A DNA stretch of 64,000 bases, taken from positions 7,012,014-7,076,013 of the forward strand of contig NC_085088.1 in the NCBI RefSeq assembly GCF_963422355.1, in the 5' to 3' direction. Positions within the stretch are counted from its first letter, which is position 1. Each line of letters begins with the position of its first letter. Source of the stretch: Corticium candelabrum. Its lineage: Eukaryota > Porifera > Homoscleromorpha > Homosclerophorida > Plakinidae. Both the position numbers and the translations under genes were made by a program. Below the pieces are notes generated by a model that was given only the letters and a program-made list of their open reading frames with translations, did not search any database and was not told the origin of the DNA. This document shows, piece after piece, positions 1 to 11,000 of the stretch.

Positions 1-403
1 TGTGACATTTTTCAACCGGATTTCCAGCGTGGCTTGCCATCTCACTTTGACGTTTCAGTGAGAAATTCTCTCCAGCCTTCATATCTAATACAGGCAGCGA
101 ATTGTGCTGGAGCAGCAGCAGAAGCTGGAGTTTTGGAGAAGGACCGCCGTCATGAAGACATGGTGAAGGCTGTTGGAAGTTTATTTGAACCACTCGTTGT
201 TGAGACTCTTGGTTTATGGCATCCTCACAGCATGCGCATGTTGAAGATAATAGTAAGGAAGACGGCATTTCATTGTTGTCAAACTGTTAGTAGAACGCTA
301 ATGTTTCTTTATAAACAGCTTTCTGTCAAGTTTTGGCTTTTTAATGCCAGACTAATTTTAGAACGTTTAGCACTAAATAGTAGAGGCACAGTTGTTGGAA
401 ATA
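1..403 (+). pseudogene. RLE-type LINE, C-terminal end (copy A), interrupted by Tc1 element
   Basis: The frame is open from base 1 and enters from the left edge. The protein matches, segment by segment, the C-terminus of the intact ORF at 8068-11391: a PD-(D/E)XK-like nuclease patch (PDF then YFDxxVRNS type, here HFDVSVRNS), then EKDRRHEDM, PLVVE and the tail QLSVKFWLFNARLILERL. In that family this region is the restriction-like endonuclease that nicks the target. The native stop is not in this segment: the Tc1-like element at 404-1722 entered 14 codons after the LILERL motif, so the present stop at 427-429 lies in transposon DNA. Across the insertion the next bases (1725 onward) give a stop after about one residue. 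It is a pseudogene by interruption. Confidence 0.85.
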
Positions 404-1722
404 CACTGGGTTGCCAAAGGTCTTGGTAGGGTGGACAAATAGCGAATTTCGTATGTTCTTTGCCTTCAAAATTGTACCCAAGTGTCATGAGGAACACAAT
501 CTATAAGATGATGTCCTCAGATTATTCAGGCATCTTGAAGTTCGTGAAGACAACACAAGGAGTCTTTCTGAGCTACTACGCCAAGACGAAAGGAACTGAC
601 AGTCGAAGAGCGATCATAGATTGTTGGGATGGTGAAAGCAGGGATGACAATGTCAGCTGCACCCCAAAAGATTAAGAGGCCACTTTCCACAGTGGCGAAC
701 ATAGTAAAAGAAGTACAGAACTGGATCAGCAGCTAACAAGAACAGAAGTGGAAGACCTCAGAAAGCAACACCGCGTGATCTGCGCCACCTGCAGAAGATT
801 GCCAAGGATGACAGGAGGGTTTCTTGCAAGGAAATCTGTCAGAAATGGAGCCAAGCGTCTCAAAAGTCTTTTAGTCAAGGAACAGCTAGAAGAAGACTGA
901 AGGAACTGGGATATAAAGAACGAGCAGCTAGGAAAAAGCCCTTCAATAGCGACATCAACAAAAGACGTAGAGCACAGTGGGCCCACGAGCACAAAGGCAT
1001 GACTGTAGAGAAGTGGGGGAATATTGTATTTACCGATGAGAGCAAGATTAGGCTAAATGTAAGTGATGGCTGAGTGTACCTATGGCGAAAATCTACGGAA
1101 GAGTGACTAATCATGTGCACAGTGGGAACTGTCCAACAAGGGATATCATGGCTGATCTGGGGAGCAATTTCAAGTGAAGGTGTCGGTCCTCTTGCTTTCA
1201 TCGAGGGTAGTGTAACAGGACAGAAATACATCAAAACTTTTAATGAACATTTTCTCCCTCTCGTGAAAACACGAGAAGCTAGTGGAAAGCCTACATTTCT
1301 GCAAGATGACAATGCAACCGGTCATCGTGCAAATATTGTGACCAAATGGAAAGAGGATCGGGGAGTACTGTCGTTACCTTGGCCGGCTCAAAGTCCTGAC
1401 CTCAATCCAATACAAAACGTTTGGGCATTGCTCAAAGAAAAAGTTCGCAACCAAATTTGGGGTCCATCCAACAAGGAAGAATTGAAAAAGGCAATCACAG
1501 ATGAGTGGCAGAAACTACCATTGGCACTAATTCAAAATTTAGTATCATGCATGGAAAGCAGGATTGCTGCTGTAATTACAGCTAAGGGATATTCTTCTAA
1601 GTAATGGCGAAGCAAATTGTATATGGATAGATTCTTCTAGCATGTTGAGTTTACAAACAGTATAAAAAACAAACTTGCATGGATCAAGAGCGAGCCCTAC
1701 CATGACTTTTGGCAACCCACTG
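404..1722 (+). mobile_element. Tc1-like DNA transposon A
   Basis: The ends form an imperfect terminal inverted repeat of about 28 bp (404-431 against 1695-1722, sharing GGGTTGCCAAA). They are flanked by TA at 402-403 and 1723-1724, the target duplication of Tc1/mariner elements. It contains a broken transposase. It entered the C-terminal codons of the RLE-LINE copy A and is therefore younger than that LINE insertion. Confidence 0.85.
574..1604 (+). pseudogene. Tc1-family transposase, inactivated
   Basis: Conceptual reading across frames shows the Tc1 order: an N-terminal helix-turn-helix (ELTVEER, then IVGMVKAGM, about 575-710), a second DNA-binding helix (GRPQKATPRDLRHLQKIA, 748-800, and TARRRLKELGYKER, near 885), the first catalytic block IVFTDES (about 1024-1045), QDDNATGHRA (about 1300) and SPDLNPIQNVW (about 1395). 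The third acidic residue of DD34E, normally Glu in PIENLW, reads Gln here. In-frame stops at about 1071 and 1105, plus frameshifts in the N-terminal half, also destroy it. Only 1113-1604 is an uninterrupted frame. The residue positions of the motifs identify the family securely. Confidence 0.8.
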
Positions 1723-1724
1723 TA

Positions 1725-1985
1725 GTTAATATGTGTAGGCAAGCATTAGGCGTGCCATCAAAAATATAATATATGGTAGTACATAATATATCACTTGGGT
1801 CATGGTCGGATGTCAGCTTGGATACATTGAAGACTAGCATCTAAAACTGTTTCTGTTAATACTATTGCTTTTAGTCAGTCTTTAAATAATTTGTTGCCGC
1901 AATTGTCAGTCAAGTTGTGGTCGTATAATGCACACATGATTCTCAGTAGATTGTTGTTAGACAATAATGACAGTAATATACTGTA
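1725..1985 (+). pseudogene. RLE-LINE 3' ends: tail of copy A and truncated copy B
   Basis: The first bases complete copy A (stop almost at once, then a short 3' UTR running into AT-rich sequence near 1770-1788). From about 1792 a second, severely 5'-truncated copy begins: frames reading GSWSDVSLDTLKTS and QLSVKLWSYNAHMILSRLLL match the C-terminal tail of the LINE protein. It carries at least one frameshift near 1840. The copy ends in the (TA)n tract that follows. Two same-family ends in tandem at one TA-rich site suggest repeated use of the same target. Confidence 0.7.
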
Positions 1986-2000
1986 CTATATATATATAGG

Positions 2001-2065
<65 letters not shown>
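1986..2065. repeat. (TA)n microsatellite with interruptions
   Basis: About 80 bp of almost pure TA repeat with short interruptions (AGGCAA near 2000 and C at 2041). It directly follows the 3' end of RLE-LINE copy B. Confidence 0.95.
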
Positions 2066-2205
2066 GAAAATCGCCCATTCTTAGCAAAACTTTAGAAAAT
2101 TGTTCTTTGTTCTTCCTTTTAACTTCTTGGAGTAAATTGCTTGATCAAAGACAATCACGACTGATTTCTGGTCTAATTGATCGGCTACTTCGATAGATCT
2201 CTGTA
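2066..2205 (-). pseudogene. HEEADTRL-family gene fragment (distal piece)
   Basis: Read on the minus strand this gives LQRSIEVADQLDQKSVVIVFDQAIYSK. It aligns with LERSIAVADRLQQTSVVIVLNQAIYSK at 19370-19455 in the larger plus-strand copy. It is one block of an uncharacterised TE-like family. The preceding block is at 6154-6390 on the same strand, and the two are separated by (TA)n tracts, an RLE-LINE and a Tc1 element. The piece is short and ends in unrecognised sequence. Confidence 0.7.

Positions 2206-2263
<58 letters not shown>
2206..2263. repeat. (TA)n microsatellite
   Basis: About 58 bp of TA repeat at the 3' boundary of the minus-strand RLE-LINE copy C. Confidence 0.95.
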
Positions 2264-2268
<5 letters not shown>

Positions 2269-4004
2269 TTATACTTCTTACAGATCCCAACTGGGATCAA
2301 CTCTACCATCTAAAGCTATTCTACATAACACCATCTTAGCATTGTATAACCACAGCTTTACAGACAGTTGCTGATGCAAATTACAAACCGATCTACTGAT
2401 ACCAGCATTGTTCAGAAAAGAAGCCCTTCGCGCTATAATTAAGTACTTGTAAACTGTTCGGTGTCCATAATCCTAAAGACTCCACACGAGAGGATGAAAA
2501 ATACCTCCAGTGTTCGAAACCATCGCATCATGCCGCTGATCTTTCTCAATCTCTCCTGCCGCAGCCGCTGCCCCTGGACAAGTGGCTGCTTGAACAAGGT
2601 AGAATGGCTGTAAGGAGTTTCGGACGGTCAAGTCAAAATATGTTGGAAGACCATGTTCGAAATTCGGGTGAAAAATATCACCAGGTCTTGAATTGCTTGT
2701 GCTACTGCATCGCATTTCTCGACGACAACGAGAATCGTCCACTAGGAGAGCATTGAAGACGACTTCACAGAGTGCACTGTGACGTTTCATTCTCAGATTC
2801 TGCTCTTGGTTGAAACCCAATAAATGATCACCGAATTTGTCAATGATTGCACCACATGTACAGCGCTTGGCATCAGAAGGCAAGTTGAAGATTGGAATGC
2901 CCAACCAGACTCTCAAAGCAACACTAAATTCTTTGCTGTGCATGGCTAGGCCGGGGCTTAGGTTTGGCAATGCCCGCAACCATGCACCAGTATGTTGGCC
3001 AGAAATGGTGTTCAGTCTAGCGCGATTTTGAATACTAGCAGAATCTTTGAGGGAAGAACTTAAATCAGAATCCAGCCTACTCTGCAAACTTCGTTGACTG
3101 GTCACTTCAGCCTTAAGAGCTGTGTCTGGAATACTTTGACATAGGCGTTCATGAGCAACCTGCTCTCCTGGAAAAGTGTGCGCGTTTACGATGGAAAATG
3201 ACACTTTCAACTGAGAAAGAAGAGAATGGAACCGACATATCAATTGACGAGTGGAGTTACAACTGGCAAGGTAAGATGCAGGAGCACTTCTGCAGGATTC
3301 CCTCACACCAAGACCGCCCAAACGAATTGGCAGTGTGGCCTGTTTCCACGAATTTTCAGAAAAAGAGCAGTTAGCTATTCCTTCAAGACTCTTTCTTAAG
3401 TTGACATCAAAACGCCACAACTGAGAAGTGGCTTTATCAGGTGGCACAGTTCTGAGGAGATGGTTCATCTTGCACAATGAAAGGCATGATCTCAACAAAT
3501 GTAACTCAACCTGAGGATTTTCAAGACTTTGAAGGTTTTGTTGACATTCCCATATCTTATCTTTCGCTTTGAGAAGCAGTTCTTAAAGAAATCGTTGGAT
3601 CCCCACACTGGAGAACCCAACAGCTCAGCACCTCCATTTGTTTGAGCTACTCGTTCAATTGTTGATGGAAATTCTGGAAATGTAGGATCTCCAGTTGGCC
3701 AAAAGACCTCACACTTGGACATATTGAGCTGCAGTCCATAAGATGGTCCTTTTGATCTTACCATCTCTAACATTGAAGCGATAGTGGAACGCTGACCAAT
3801 GAAGGATACGTCGTCCAAGTACCACAAATTCATAGATATTCCCTCCTGTGCACCAATTTCGTCCATCAGCTCTAGAATGACCAGAGAAAAAAGCAAAGGA
3901 CCCAAAGGATCCCCTTGTTGAAGACCAGCCGAAGATGTTAGTCGATTCTGACCAAACCTAAGTTCGGCCTCCGTGTGACAACGCCATTGAACCCAACCAA
4001 ATAA

Positions 4005-4007
<3 letters not shown>
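2264..4007 (-). pseudogene. RLE-type LINE (copy C), 5'-truncated
   Basis: Two overlapping minus-strand frames (4005-3492 and 3498-2473) and a frameshifted tail (about 2480-2275) make up the C-terminal two thirds of the LINE protein. Visible are the RT blocks QQGDPLGPLLFSL and YLDD, an NLQ/NMSKCEVFWP block, GGLGVRE, the Cys/His cluster CTCGAIIDKFGDHLLGF (the last Cys of CxCx..HxxxxC is lost), the nuclease patch RPGDIFHPNF..YFDLTVRNS and the tail QLSVKLWLYNAKMVL. Frameshifts occur near 3495 and 2485. The 5' part of RT is missing: the element begins at the (TA)n tract ending at 4008. It lies inside a minus-strand HEEADTRL-family fragment. Confidence 0.85.

Positions 4008-4074
<67 letters not shown>
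4008..4074. repeat. (TA)n microsatellite
   Basis: About 67 bp of TA repeat. Its last TA is the target duplication of the Tc1-like element that starts at 4075, and its other end is the 5' truncation point of RLE-LINE copy C. Confidence 0.95.
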
Positions 4075-4078
<4 letters not shown>

Positions 4079-6151
4079 CATGGGCATAATTATGGAGCCA
4101 CCCTGAGCATGTGACCCAGATTAAGAAGTTATTAGACTTTCTCAGACAGTCCAAGTAGATGCATCTACAGTGACAGCTGCACTTTGTAGTAAATTAAAAC
4201 AAGTCATAATGGTGAGGTAATGGCTCTATTGTGCCATCCACATGTCTGAGATTGCAGGAGATGTGTGACCTGTTGGGACACATGACTGCTTCTTGCTGTC
4301 AGTTCAATCAGTAAATTTGAAAGTTAATAATCAAAATCATTTTCAAATAGCTTCTAAACAATAAAATGACTTTGTTTATTTTAGAAGACATACTCAATGA
4401 TTAAATAGAGGCTATACGTTTCAGTTTACTTGCATATTCTGAGTCTATTCTCATCTGCTGTTGTGACGTCACAACATGAACGGTTTAGACCAGCAATTGA
4501 GACTAAAATTCGTTGGTCACTGTTCTGCATTGCTGAAACTTGTTCTGCAGTGCTAATGTCCTGTCCAGTCCTTTCTGTCACAGTTCAGTTAGCAAAGATT
4601 GCTGACGGAGTGACTTTAGGTTTGCAACAATGTACAGAAATATGGCGACTGTTAAAGAGAAATCAGCTGTTTCGATTGAGCGCTAAGCAATTTCTAGTGG
4701 AGAAATGGTCAGCTGTCTTCTCAAATCACCTGTGCTTTCTCTCAAGTCGCATTCAGCTGATTTTTTCAGTATCCCACTGTCGTGTTGTATTGCGTAAATG
4801 CCAAGCGCTCGCCAACTCAGCCCATGTTCTAGAGGCAAGATCGAAGATCTCCACCAGACGAGCTTGTCTCATCGTGAAATTGCCAGATTGGTAGGAAAGT
4901 CTCGTGGGGCAGTACAGAAGTGAGTGAAACGATGGAAAGAAGGCAGTAGTGATTACATCAAGCGATCTGGAAGGAAAAGATCAACGTCAGCTAGGGAAGA
5001 TCGTTTACTCGAACGACTTGCACTTACTGACAGAAAGGTGACGACGAGACGGTTGCAAGGTAGACTTTCAGCGGCATGTGGGAAGTCATTGTCCCGAAGA
5101 ACCATCACTCGCCGTCTCAGGGAAAAAGGAATTTGTGCTCGCCGTCCACGCAAGAAGCCGCAATTGAATCGTGAACATCAGCGATGTCGACGTGCGTGGG
5201 CGGTCACCCATCGTGGCTGGACGTTGGAGGACTGGAAACGTGTTGTCTTTTCCGATGAAGTGAAAATCAGCATCGGAAGTGATGGCTGCCTGTACGTGTG
5301 GCGGAGAAAAGAGGAGGAATTTAGCGCAGAATGTTGTCAGCCAGTAGTGCAGCATCCAACGAGCATTATGCTATGAAGTTGCATCAGCTTTCAAGGTGTA
5401 GGCTCTCTTCATCGCATACGAGGCCGTCTGAATTCAGAAGACTACCAACATATCCTGGGTGATGTCATGCTGCCAGATGCTCGTCGTTTAGTCGGTGAAG
5501 ATTTTATCTTCCAGCAAGACAACGCGACAATTCACACCTCGCGCTCAACCAGGCAATGGCTGCGGGACAACGAGGTTACTGTCTTGGACTGGCCTGCTAA
5601 GTCGCCAGATGCAAACCCCATTGAAAATCTATGGCATTTTCTGAAGGTTCGGGCAAATGAAAAACATCCTGAAACCGAACAAGAGTTGTGGGAAGCAGTG
5701 CAGATGGATTGGCGCGAAATACCCCAGGGAGTAATTAACAACCTGATAGAGAGTGTCCCAAGACGAATTGAGGCTATAGGACGAGCGAGAGGAGGAGCAA
5801 CCAAGTATTGAGAATTTAACGGAGTGTGCGTGGGTTATTTGGAGTGTGTGTGTGACCCGTTGAACTAAACCGGCTTTCTTAAAAGCCACAAATTTCTTCA
5901 AAGAGAGCCAAATCCTGACATGGTAATGCTTGGGGGCGGTGGTTAGTCTGGTCATCCCTTAATCGTTTTGTTGCTACGAGTTGTCAAAGCGTCCAATCAA
6001 AACAATATCAATACTCAATTAGCATGATTTGATGTAGAATCAGATGCAGCTTTAGGCGGGTCAGCAGGTATATTCATAAATCTGCAATGTTCTGTTGATT
6101 TTCCTGCCTCAGCTGATATGGGGGGTGGCTCCATAATTATGCCCATGTCTG
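4075..6151 (+). mobile_element. Tc1-like DNA transposon B
   Basis: A near-perfect terminal inverted repeat of about 29-30 bp (4075-4103 and 6122-6151, beginning CAGACATGGGCATAATTATG) is flanked by TA on both sides (4073-4074, 6152-6153). The element carries a single transposase with all three catalytic residues but two premature stops. About 720 bp of non-coding sequence lie between the left repeat and the transposase start. Confidence 0.92.
4798..5811 (+). pseudogene. Tc1-family transposase with two in-frame TGA codons
   Basis: A single frame runs from ATG 4798 to TGA 5809-5811 (about 337 residues, normal for Tc1). It is interrupted only by TGA at 4921-4923 and 5374-5376, both where the family has Trp (VQK-W-VKR and the ML-W-GCIS region). 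Domains in order are the paired-like DNA-binding half with two helix-turn-helix units (SLSHREIARLVGKSRG; TRRLQGRLS, TITRRLREKG), then the DDE catalytic half VVFSDEVK, FQQDNATIH, SPDANPIENLW. The DD34E triad is intact. The element is recently dead: two single-base Trp-to-stop changes are enough to explain its inactivity. Confidence 0.9.
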
Positions 6152-6153
6152 TA

Positions 6154-6390
6154 TAAGGTACCCTACAATGCTCACGCAAATCTCGCAATCCTGTTGCGCA
6201 AAAGCATTGAATCCAGACCTCCCTGGCGTTTTCTGGACATTATCTAACTGACAGAGAGCTGTGCAATCCAACGACAGGAGGTGAGTCATAATCCGAGCAA
6301 AGTCTAGATAGGCTGACATCGAAATCTCTCTGACGTGATATACCATCTCTTGCCAGAGAAGGCTTTCGTAGACCTGATCAAAGTCTTACA
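6154..6390 (-). pseudogene. HEEADTRL-family gene fragment (proximal piece)
   Basis: The minus-strand reading LDFARIMTHLLS..CQLDNVQKTPGRSGFNAF aligns with VADFTWILTRL..GQVGNEKKIPGWAGFN at 19170-19275 of the plus-strand copy. It is the block immediately upstream of the fragment at 2066-2205, so the Tc1 element, the (TA)n tracts and RLE-LINE copy C all lie inside one ancestral minus-strand gene copy. Confidence 0.6.
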
Positions 6391-7125
6391 AATTGTATTG
6401 ACATTATATTTTGTAGGTGTCTCTACCGCGTCTTGTGAGCGTTCGAGCGTTCGTTTTCATTTTGAAAAAGACTGAAGACATACCTTAGGGCTGGCATGGG
6501 ACAAATAACCTAGCGTTTCTGGCCATAGAAAGGGACATGTCTAGTAAGATAGACTTAGAAGCAGATTTAGACAGGTTTGCCGCAGTAGACAAAAAACAGC
6601 AGGCAAATTAGTAGTAGAAATACAGATTTGAGGAAATTATCCAGTGTGGGGCCCCAAATCTTGGACTCTGGCTACGCCGCTGATTGAAGTCGTAAAATTT
6701 AGTGCATACTCTAAGTACAATGTAGAAGCGGCTTTTCCATGGTTGGCAGTAGGACTGGCTGGTATCCAGCAGAGTACTGACTGGACAATGAATTGTTAAT
6801 TTGACAGCTCACACAAAAATGAATGTTTTAAGAGAATTGGGAGTAGAAGAACATTCTCACGCGATTCATAAATTCCAACAAGATAGTGATCTTTTTATCT
6901 AGTGTATATAAAACTGCAATCATGCTACACTCCTGATTTTCTTATTGCCAGCGCACTTTGGTATTTTTATGTGCTTGGCATGATTTCGTTTCTAACTGAT
7001 CTAGTATTTATCTTGAGTGTTCACTCATACACTTAACATTACTGCATGGCAATTATATTGTGTAAGTATCATGGATTGGTCAATTGTGACCATTGATTAA
7101 TTAATTGGTATATTTGAACCACTAA
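6391..7125. other. No recognisable gene
   Basis: Mixed-composition sequence. The only hint is 6640-6690 (GGGGCCCC..CTGGCTACGCC), which reads like the decayed end of an unidentified DNA transposon. I see no coding signal. Confidence 0.5.
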
Positions 7126-7477
7126 AGATAGTCGTGTCCACTCTAAACCAGAATGGATCGCGATCGGATCGCGATCCAAATGGGTTAGCAAGTGTCCACA
7201 CTGCACTTTGATATCAATACACCTCTGTCTCTTTTTTGGTATCACGTGACTGATGACTGATGTAGATGTGGCCATGGCATCTTTGCTAGTGGAAAACAGC
7301 GTTGACACAGCGACGTAAGGTGATCGAGAACAAAGCTCATTGAGGAGGGTTAGATGTTCCGACTACGCTCGTAGCGTACATAAAGGTAACGACCACTATT
7401 TCTAACGGAATTCAACCATGATCGCGACCGAAACCCCACGATCAGATCGCGATGCAGTTGGCAGTGTGGACAAGGTT
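7126..7477. mobile_element. Possible Harbinger-type MITE
   Basis: The two ends are inversely similar (GTGTCCAC..GGATCGCGATC on the left; the reverse complement on the right gives TTGTCCACACTG..GCATCGCGATC). TAA lies at 7123-7125 and 7478-7480, matching the 3-bp duplication of PIF/Harbinger elements. It has no coding capacity. The inverted repeats are imperfect, so the boundaries are approximate. Confidence 0.4.
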
Positions 7478-7603
7478 TAAGTGCAAGTCATTTGTAATAG
7501 TCAATACAAGCTTTAGATTAGTATTGCTTTGATGAGCGTCGGTGGTGCTTACATATGATGCTAATGTTCTGTACCTCTAATCACATGATATGCTTTGTGT
7601 GTA

Positions 7604-7793
7604 GGCATTTCTTCAAGTGTATAAGAGATGCTGTTACTGCAGTAGCCAGTGGCATGAGATTCGAGTGATGATATTGGGACTCAACCCTAATGAAATTGAC
7701 ACGGAAATACGTAATAAATCAAAAACGGATGGCAAACTACTTGCTCTCATTGCATTAACTGATGAACGAGGTAAAGTTGTATGTGAGTGTTCA
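7604..7793 (+). CDS. Possible host exon with Death-fold-like helices
   Basis: Between an acceptor-like GTGTGTAG near 7602 and a donor-like G|GTAAAG near 7793 the frame is open: AFLQVYKRCCYC..SQWHEIRVMILGLNPNEIDTEI..TDGKLLALI. The pattern W-x-x-(I/L)-x-x-x-LGL-x-P-x-x-(I/L)-D-x-I is typical of Death/Death-like domains, which are common in invertebrate receptor and NLR genes. The call rests on this short pattern and on splice-like boundaries. No neighbouring exons were identified, and a decayed or chance frame is possible. Confidence 0.3.
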
Positions 7794-7908
7794 CATAATG
7801 GCTTGGCATTGACAATTTTTGTTGTCTTAATTTAGTGAAGATAATTGTAAATATGAACATGAAGTCTGTGAGAGGCAAATGTACTTAGACTTACATCAGA
7901 TTCTCATC

Positions 7909-7921
7909 CATATATATATAT
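7909..7921. repeat. Short (TA)n tract at LINE 5' boundary
   Basis: About 13 bp of TA repeat immediately upstream of the presumed 5' end of the full-length RLE-LINE. A long TA tract lies at its other end (11461-11502). Confidence 0.7.
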
Positions 7922-8067
7922 CCCGGATATGTCATGGCGGTGTGCAGTTTTTGAATTGCTCGCTTGTTGTTGCTGTCATTCCTACTCATTCCTCCTCTTT
8001 CGATCTCTGGCTTCCGTTTTCTATCGTTTGAAGCAAAGGTTCTCGTGTTTCTCGTGTTTCTTGTGTC

Positions 8068-11000
8068 ATGGCTGCAGACGTTACCTTGGGTTCTGCTAGT
8101 CGTGCTGAGAGCTCGGCTCCTGGATCGCTGTTGTGTCCTTTATGCGCTTCACAGTTCTCTAGCAGCAATATGTTGTGGCAACACGTTAATTTGGAGCACG
8201 CGAGTCGCCTTGATTTTCCCTCTGCTTCGTTCTTGTCTGCCAACGGCAGGAAAGTGTGTTCATCCTGTGGTTTCTCCTACTCTGGTCACTGGAAACTATG
8301 CCGACGTTCTCAGGGTCAGGGTCGTCCACGTTGCGGTGGTGTAATGGTTAATCCTGCTACTTCGTCGTGGTATTCAAAGCCTGTTGTTGGCGCTCGTGAT
8401 TCGGTTGAAACGGGCGCTGCTGTTGCTGTTGAAGAAACTTCTGCATCGGTGGGAGGTGGCTGTCTCCCTGTCCTTGACTCTGTTGAGTCAAGCGGTCTCA
8501 GTGAAAGTCTTCGACCTAGTTGTGATTTGGTTCTAGAGGCTGTCAAGGCGGCGGAGTGCCTCGCTTGCCCCGCCCATCTGGAGTCTGATTTGTTTGAGGC
8601 CCTCATGCTGGAGATTTCCTCTTTGCCGGTAAAGACTGTTGGTCATGTCCCGCGTTCAATTCGCCCTCTTCTTTCTCAGGTTCTTGGTGTTGAACTTAAA
8701 CATGCTTCTGATAATGGTTTGTGGGGTTTTGCTCGCCTACATATGTTCCCAAAGGCAGTGTTGAGATGTCCTCCTCGTGCAGGGAAGAAGAAACGTTATG
8801 TGGTGAAAGCCTTGTTACATTCACGACTAGAGAAATGGTTGTCAGGAGATTTTGTTTCACTTTGGACTGAAGTCAGATTGGAAGCAGCACATCGACCTGT
8901 AGTGTCTTCAAAGAATGTCTCTGTCACTCAAAGTAATGTCAAACGTGCGTTGGCAATAGCTAGAGAAGGAAATTTTTCTAAAGCAGTGCAATGTCTTGGT
9001 TCTTGTGGTACTGCTGCACACAATGATACCCAGGCCCTTGAAGAGTTACTGCAGCGTCATCCTCAACACGTTCTTCCAGATTGGAATGACGACATTCCTC
9101 CTCCACTTACTGTCTCTTCAGAGTCTGTACTCTCTGCTTTACATGACTTTCCCAAAGCGTCTAGTCCTGGAGCTTCGCAGTTGCATTGCCAGCACCTATT
9201 GGATGCCACTGATGGGAATTCTTCACCGTTATCTAAAGATTGCCTTGACAGATTGACTCGCTTGATTTGTTTTCTTTTGTCAGGCCAGGCTGACTCTCGC
9301 ATTGCTCCGTGGCTTTCTGGTGCACCTTTGACTGCTCTTCTCAAGAAACAAGGTGGTATACGCCCGATTGCTGTTGGAGAGGTCTTACGTCGCCTTACGA
9401 GTCGCCTTTGTTGCTCAGCAGCGAGATCTGCCTCGTCAGATGTTTTCCTTCCGTACGGTCAAGTTGGCGTCGGTATTCGTGGAGGTTTGGAAGCTGCTGT
9501 TCATTCGCTATCAGCTATCATTGATTTGCGTGGAAATAATCCTGATCTCTGTTGCTTGAAGGTGGATTTCAGAAATGCTTTCAATGAATGTCGTCGTTCT
9601 TCTTTCCTTCATCGATTACAAAGGGATTTCCCTTCAATATTTGCTTGGGCTCAGTGGTGTTACCACTGTGAAGGACAGCTACGTTTCGGTAGTCACTGTA
9701 TCAAATCATCAGGAGGAGTACAGCAAGGCGACCCTCTTGGTCCGCTCCTTTTTTCTCTGACTCTCCTGGAGTTGTTGGACGATATTGATTCCACACCTGA
9801 CATCAACCTTCAGGTATGGTATTTGGACGACGGAACTATTGTTGGTCCTCGTAAGGCGGTTTCTTCCCTCCTGGATAGCTTGTCTGTAAAGGGTCCTTCC
9901 CATGGATTGATCCTTAACTTGGAGAAGTGCGAAGTCTTCTGGCCCTCTGGAGATATTTCGTTTCCTGAGTTCCCGGATAGTGTTCAAAGAGTGCAATGCA
10001 TTTCTGGTGGAGCAGAGTTTTTAGGCTCTCCGGTATTTGGATCAGATGCTTTTTATGATGCCACTTTTGGCAGGAAAATTGACAAAATTCTGTCATGCCA
10101 AAGTCGTCTGACGGATCTAGAAGACCCGCAGGTGGAGTTACACCTACTTAGAAGTTGCCTGAGCTTGTGCAAGGTTAATCACCTTCTTAGAACAGTTCCG
10201 TCAGAGAAAGTAAAATTTCAGCTCGAGAGGTTCGACAGCGAGTTGCGAAGCAGTCTGGAGGTGATTTCTCGCTCATCTGTATCTGACGTCGCGTGGAAAC
10301 AGGCCACATTGCCAATCCGTCTCGGTGGTTTGGGTTTGAGAGAAACCTGTAGAACTTCCGCACTCGCTTTCGTAGGCAGTTGCAATTTTACACGGGATTT
10401 GAGTATTCGTCTCTTGGGGTGTGCTAAGCCACCTGTTTTGAGGAGCAGTGAAGGGCCAATCACTAATCCTGATGTTCCAGATCTGCTTTTCCCAGGTGAG
10501 GTATCGTCTCGTGAACAGCTGCTGTCTACTCTCCTGTCTACCGCTGATGTTGACCTCGGTGGAGCAAGTCAACATGATTTGCAAGAGATTTTCGACAAGT
10601 CACTTTTATCTGACATTAAGAACTCAGTCAGTATACGCGACCAAGCACGTCTAAACGCTATATCAACTCCTCATGCAGGCGCATGGCTGCGGGCAATCCC
10701 TAACAGAAATTTGGGCCTCGTCATGTCTGCAGAGGAATATGTGATTGCTTTACGTTTACGGCTAGGAATTCCAATTTTTCCTTCTCTCTCTACTAGATGT
10801 CCATGTGGTTCAATAATAGATGCCTACGGAGATCATGTGTTAGGTTGCGGCTATGGTAACCTGAGAATTAAACGCCATGATGCGTTACGTGATGTCATCT
10901 TTCACACACTACTTGAGGATCACTCTGGCACTCGGAGAGAACAGCACTGTGGCGGATATAACAATTCTCGCCCAGGTGACGTCTACCACCCAGATTTTCT

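Noticed and set aside
2081-2290. ORFs reading IYIYIYIY across (TA)n tracts (also in 3492-4154, 11356-11617, 56811-57248)
   Set aside because: Pure microsatellite translation; no coding evidence for these parts.
4921-5376. TGA read as Trp (alternative code or selenocysteine)
   Set aside because: TGA is the genuine stop in intact ORFs of the window (for example 11389-11391 and 52823-52825 region), and the stops occur only in otherwise decayed elements.
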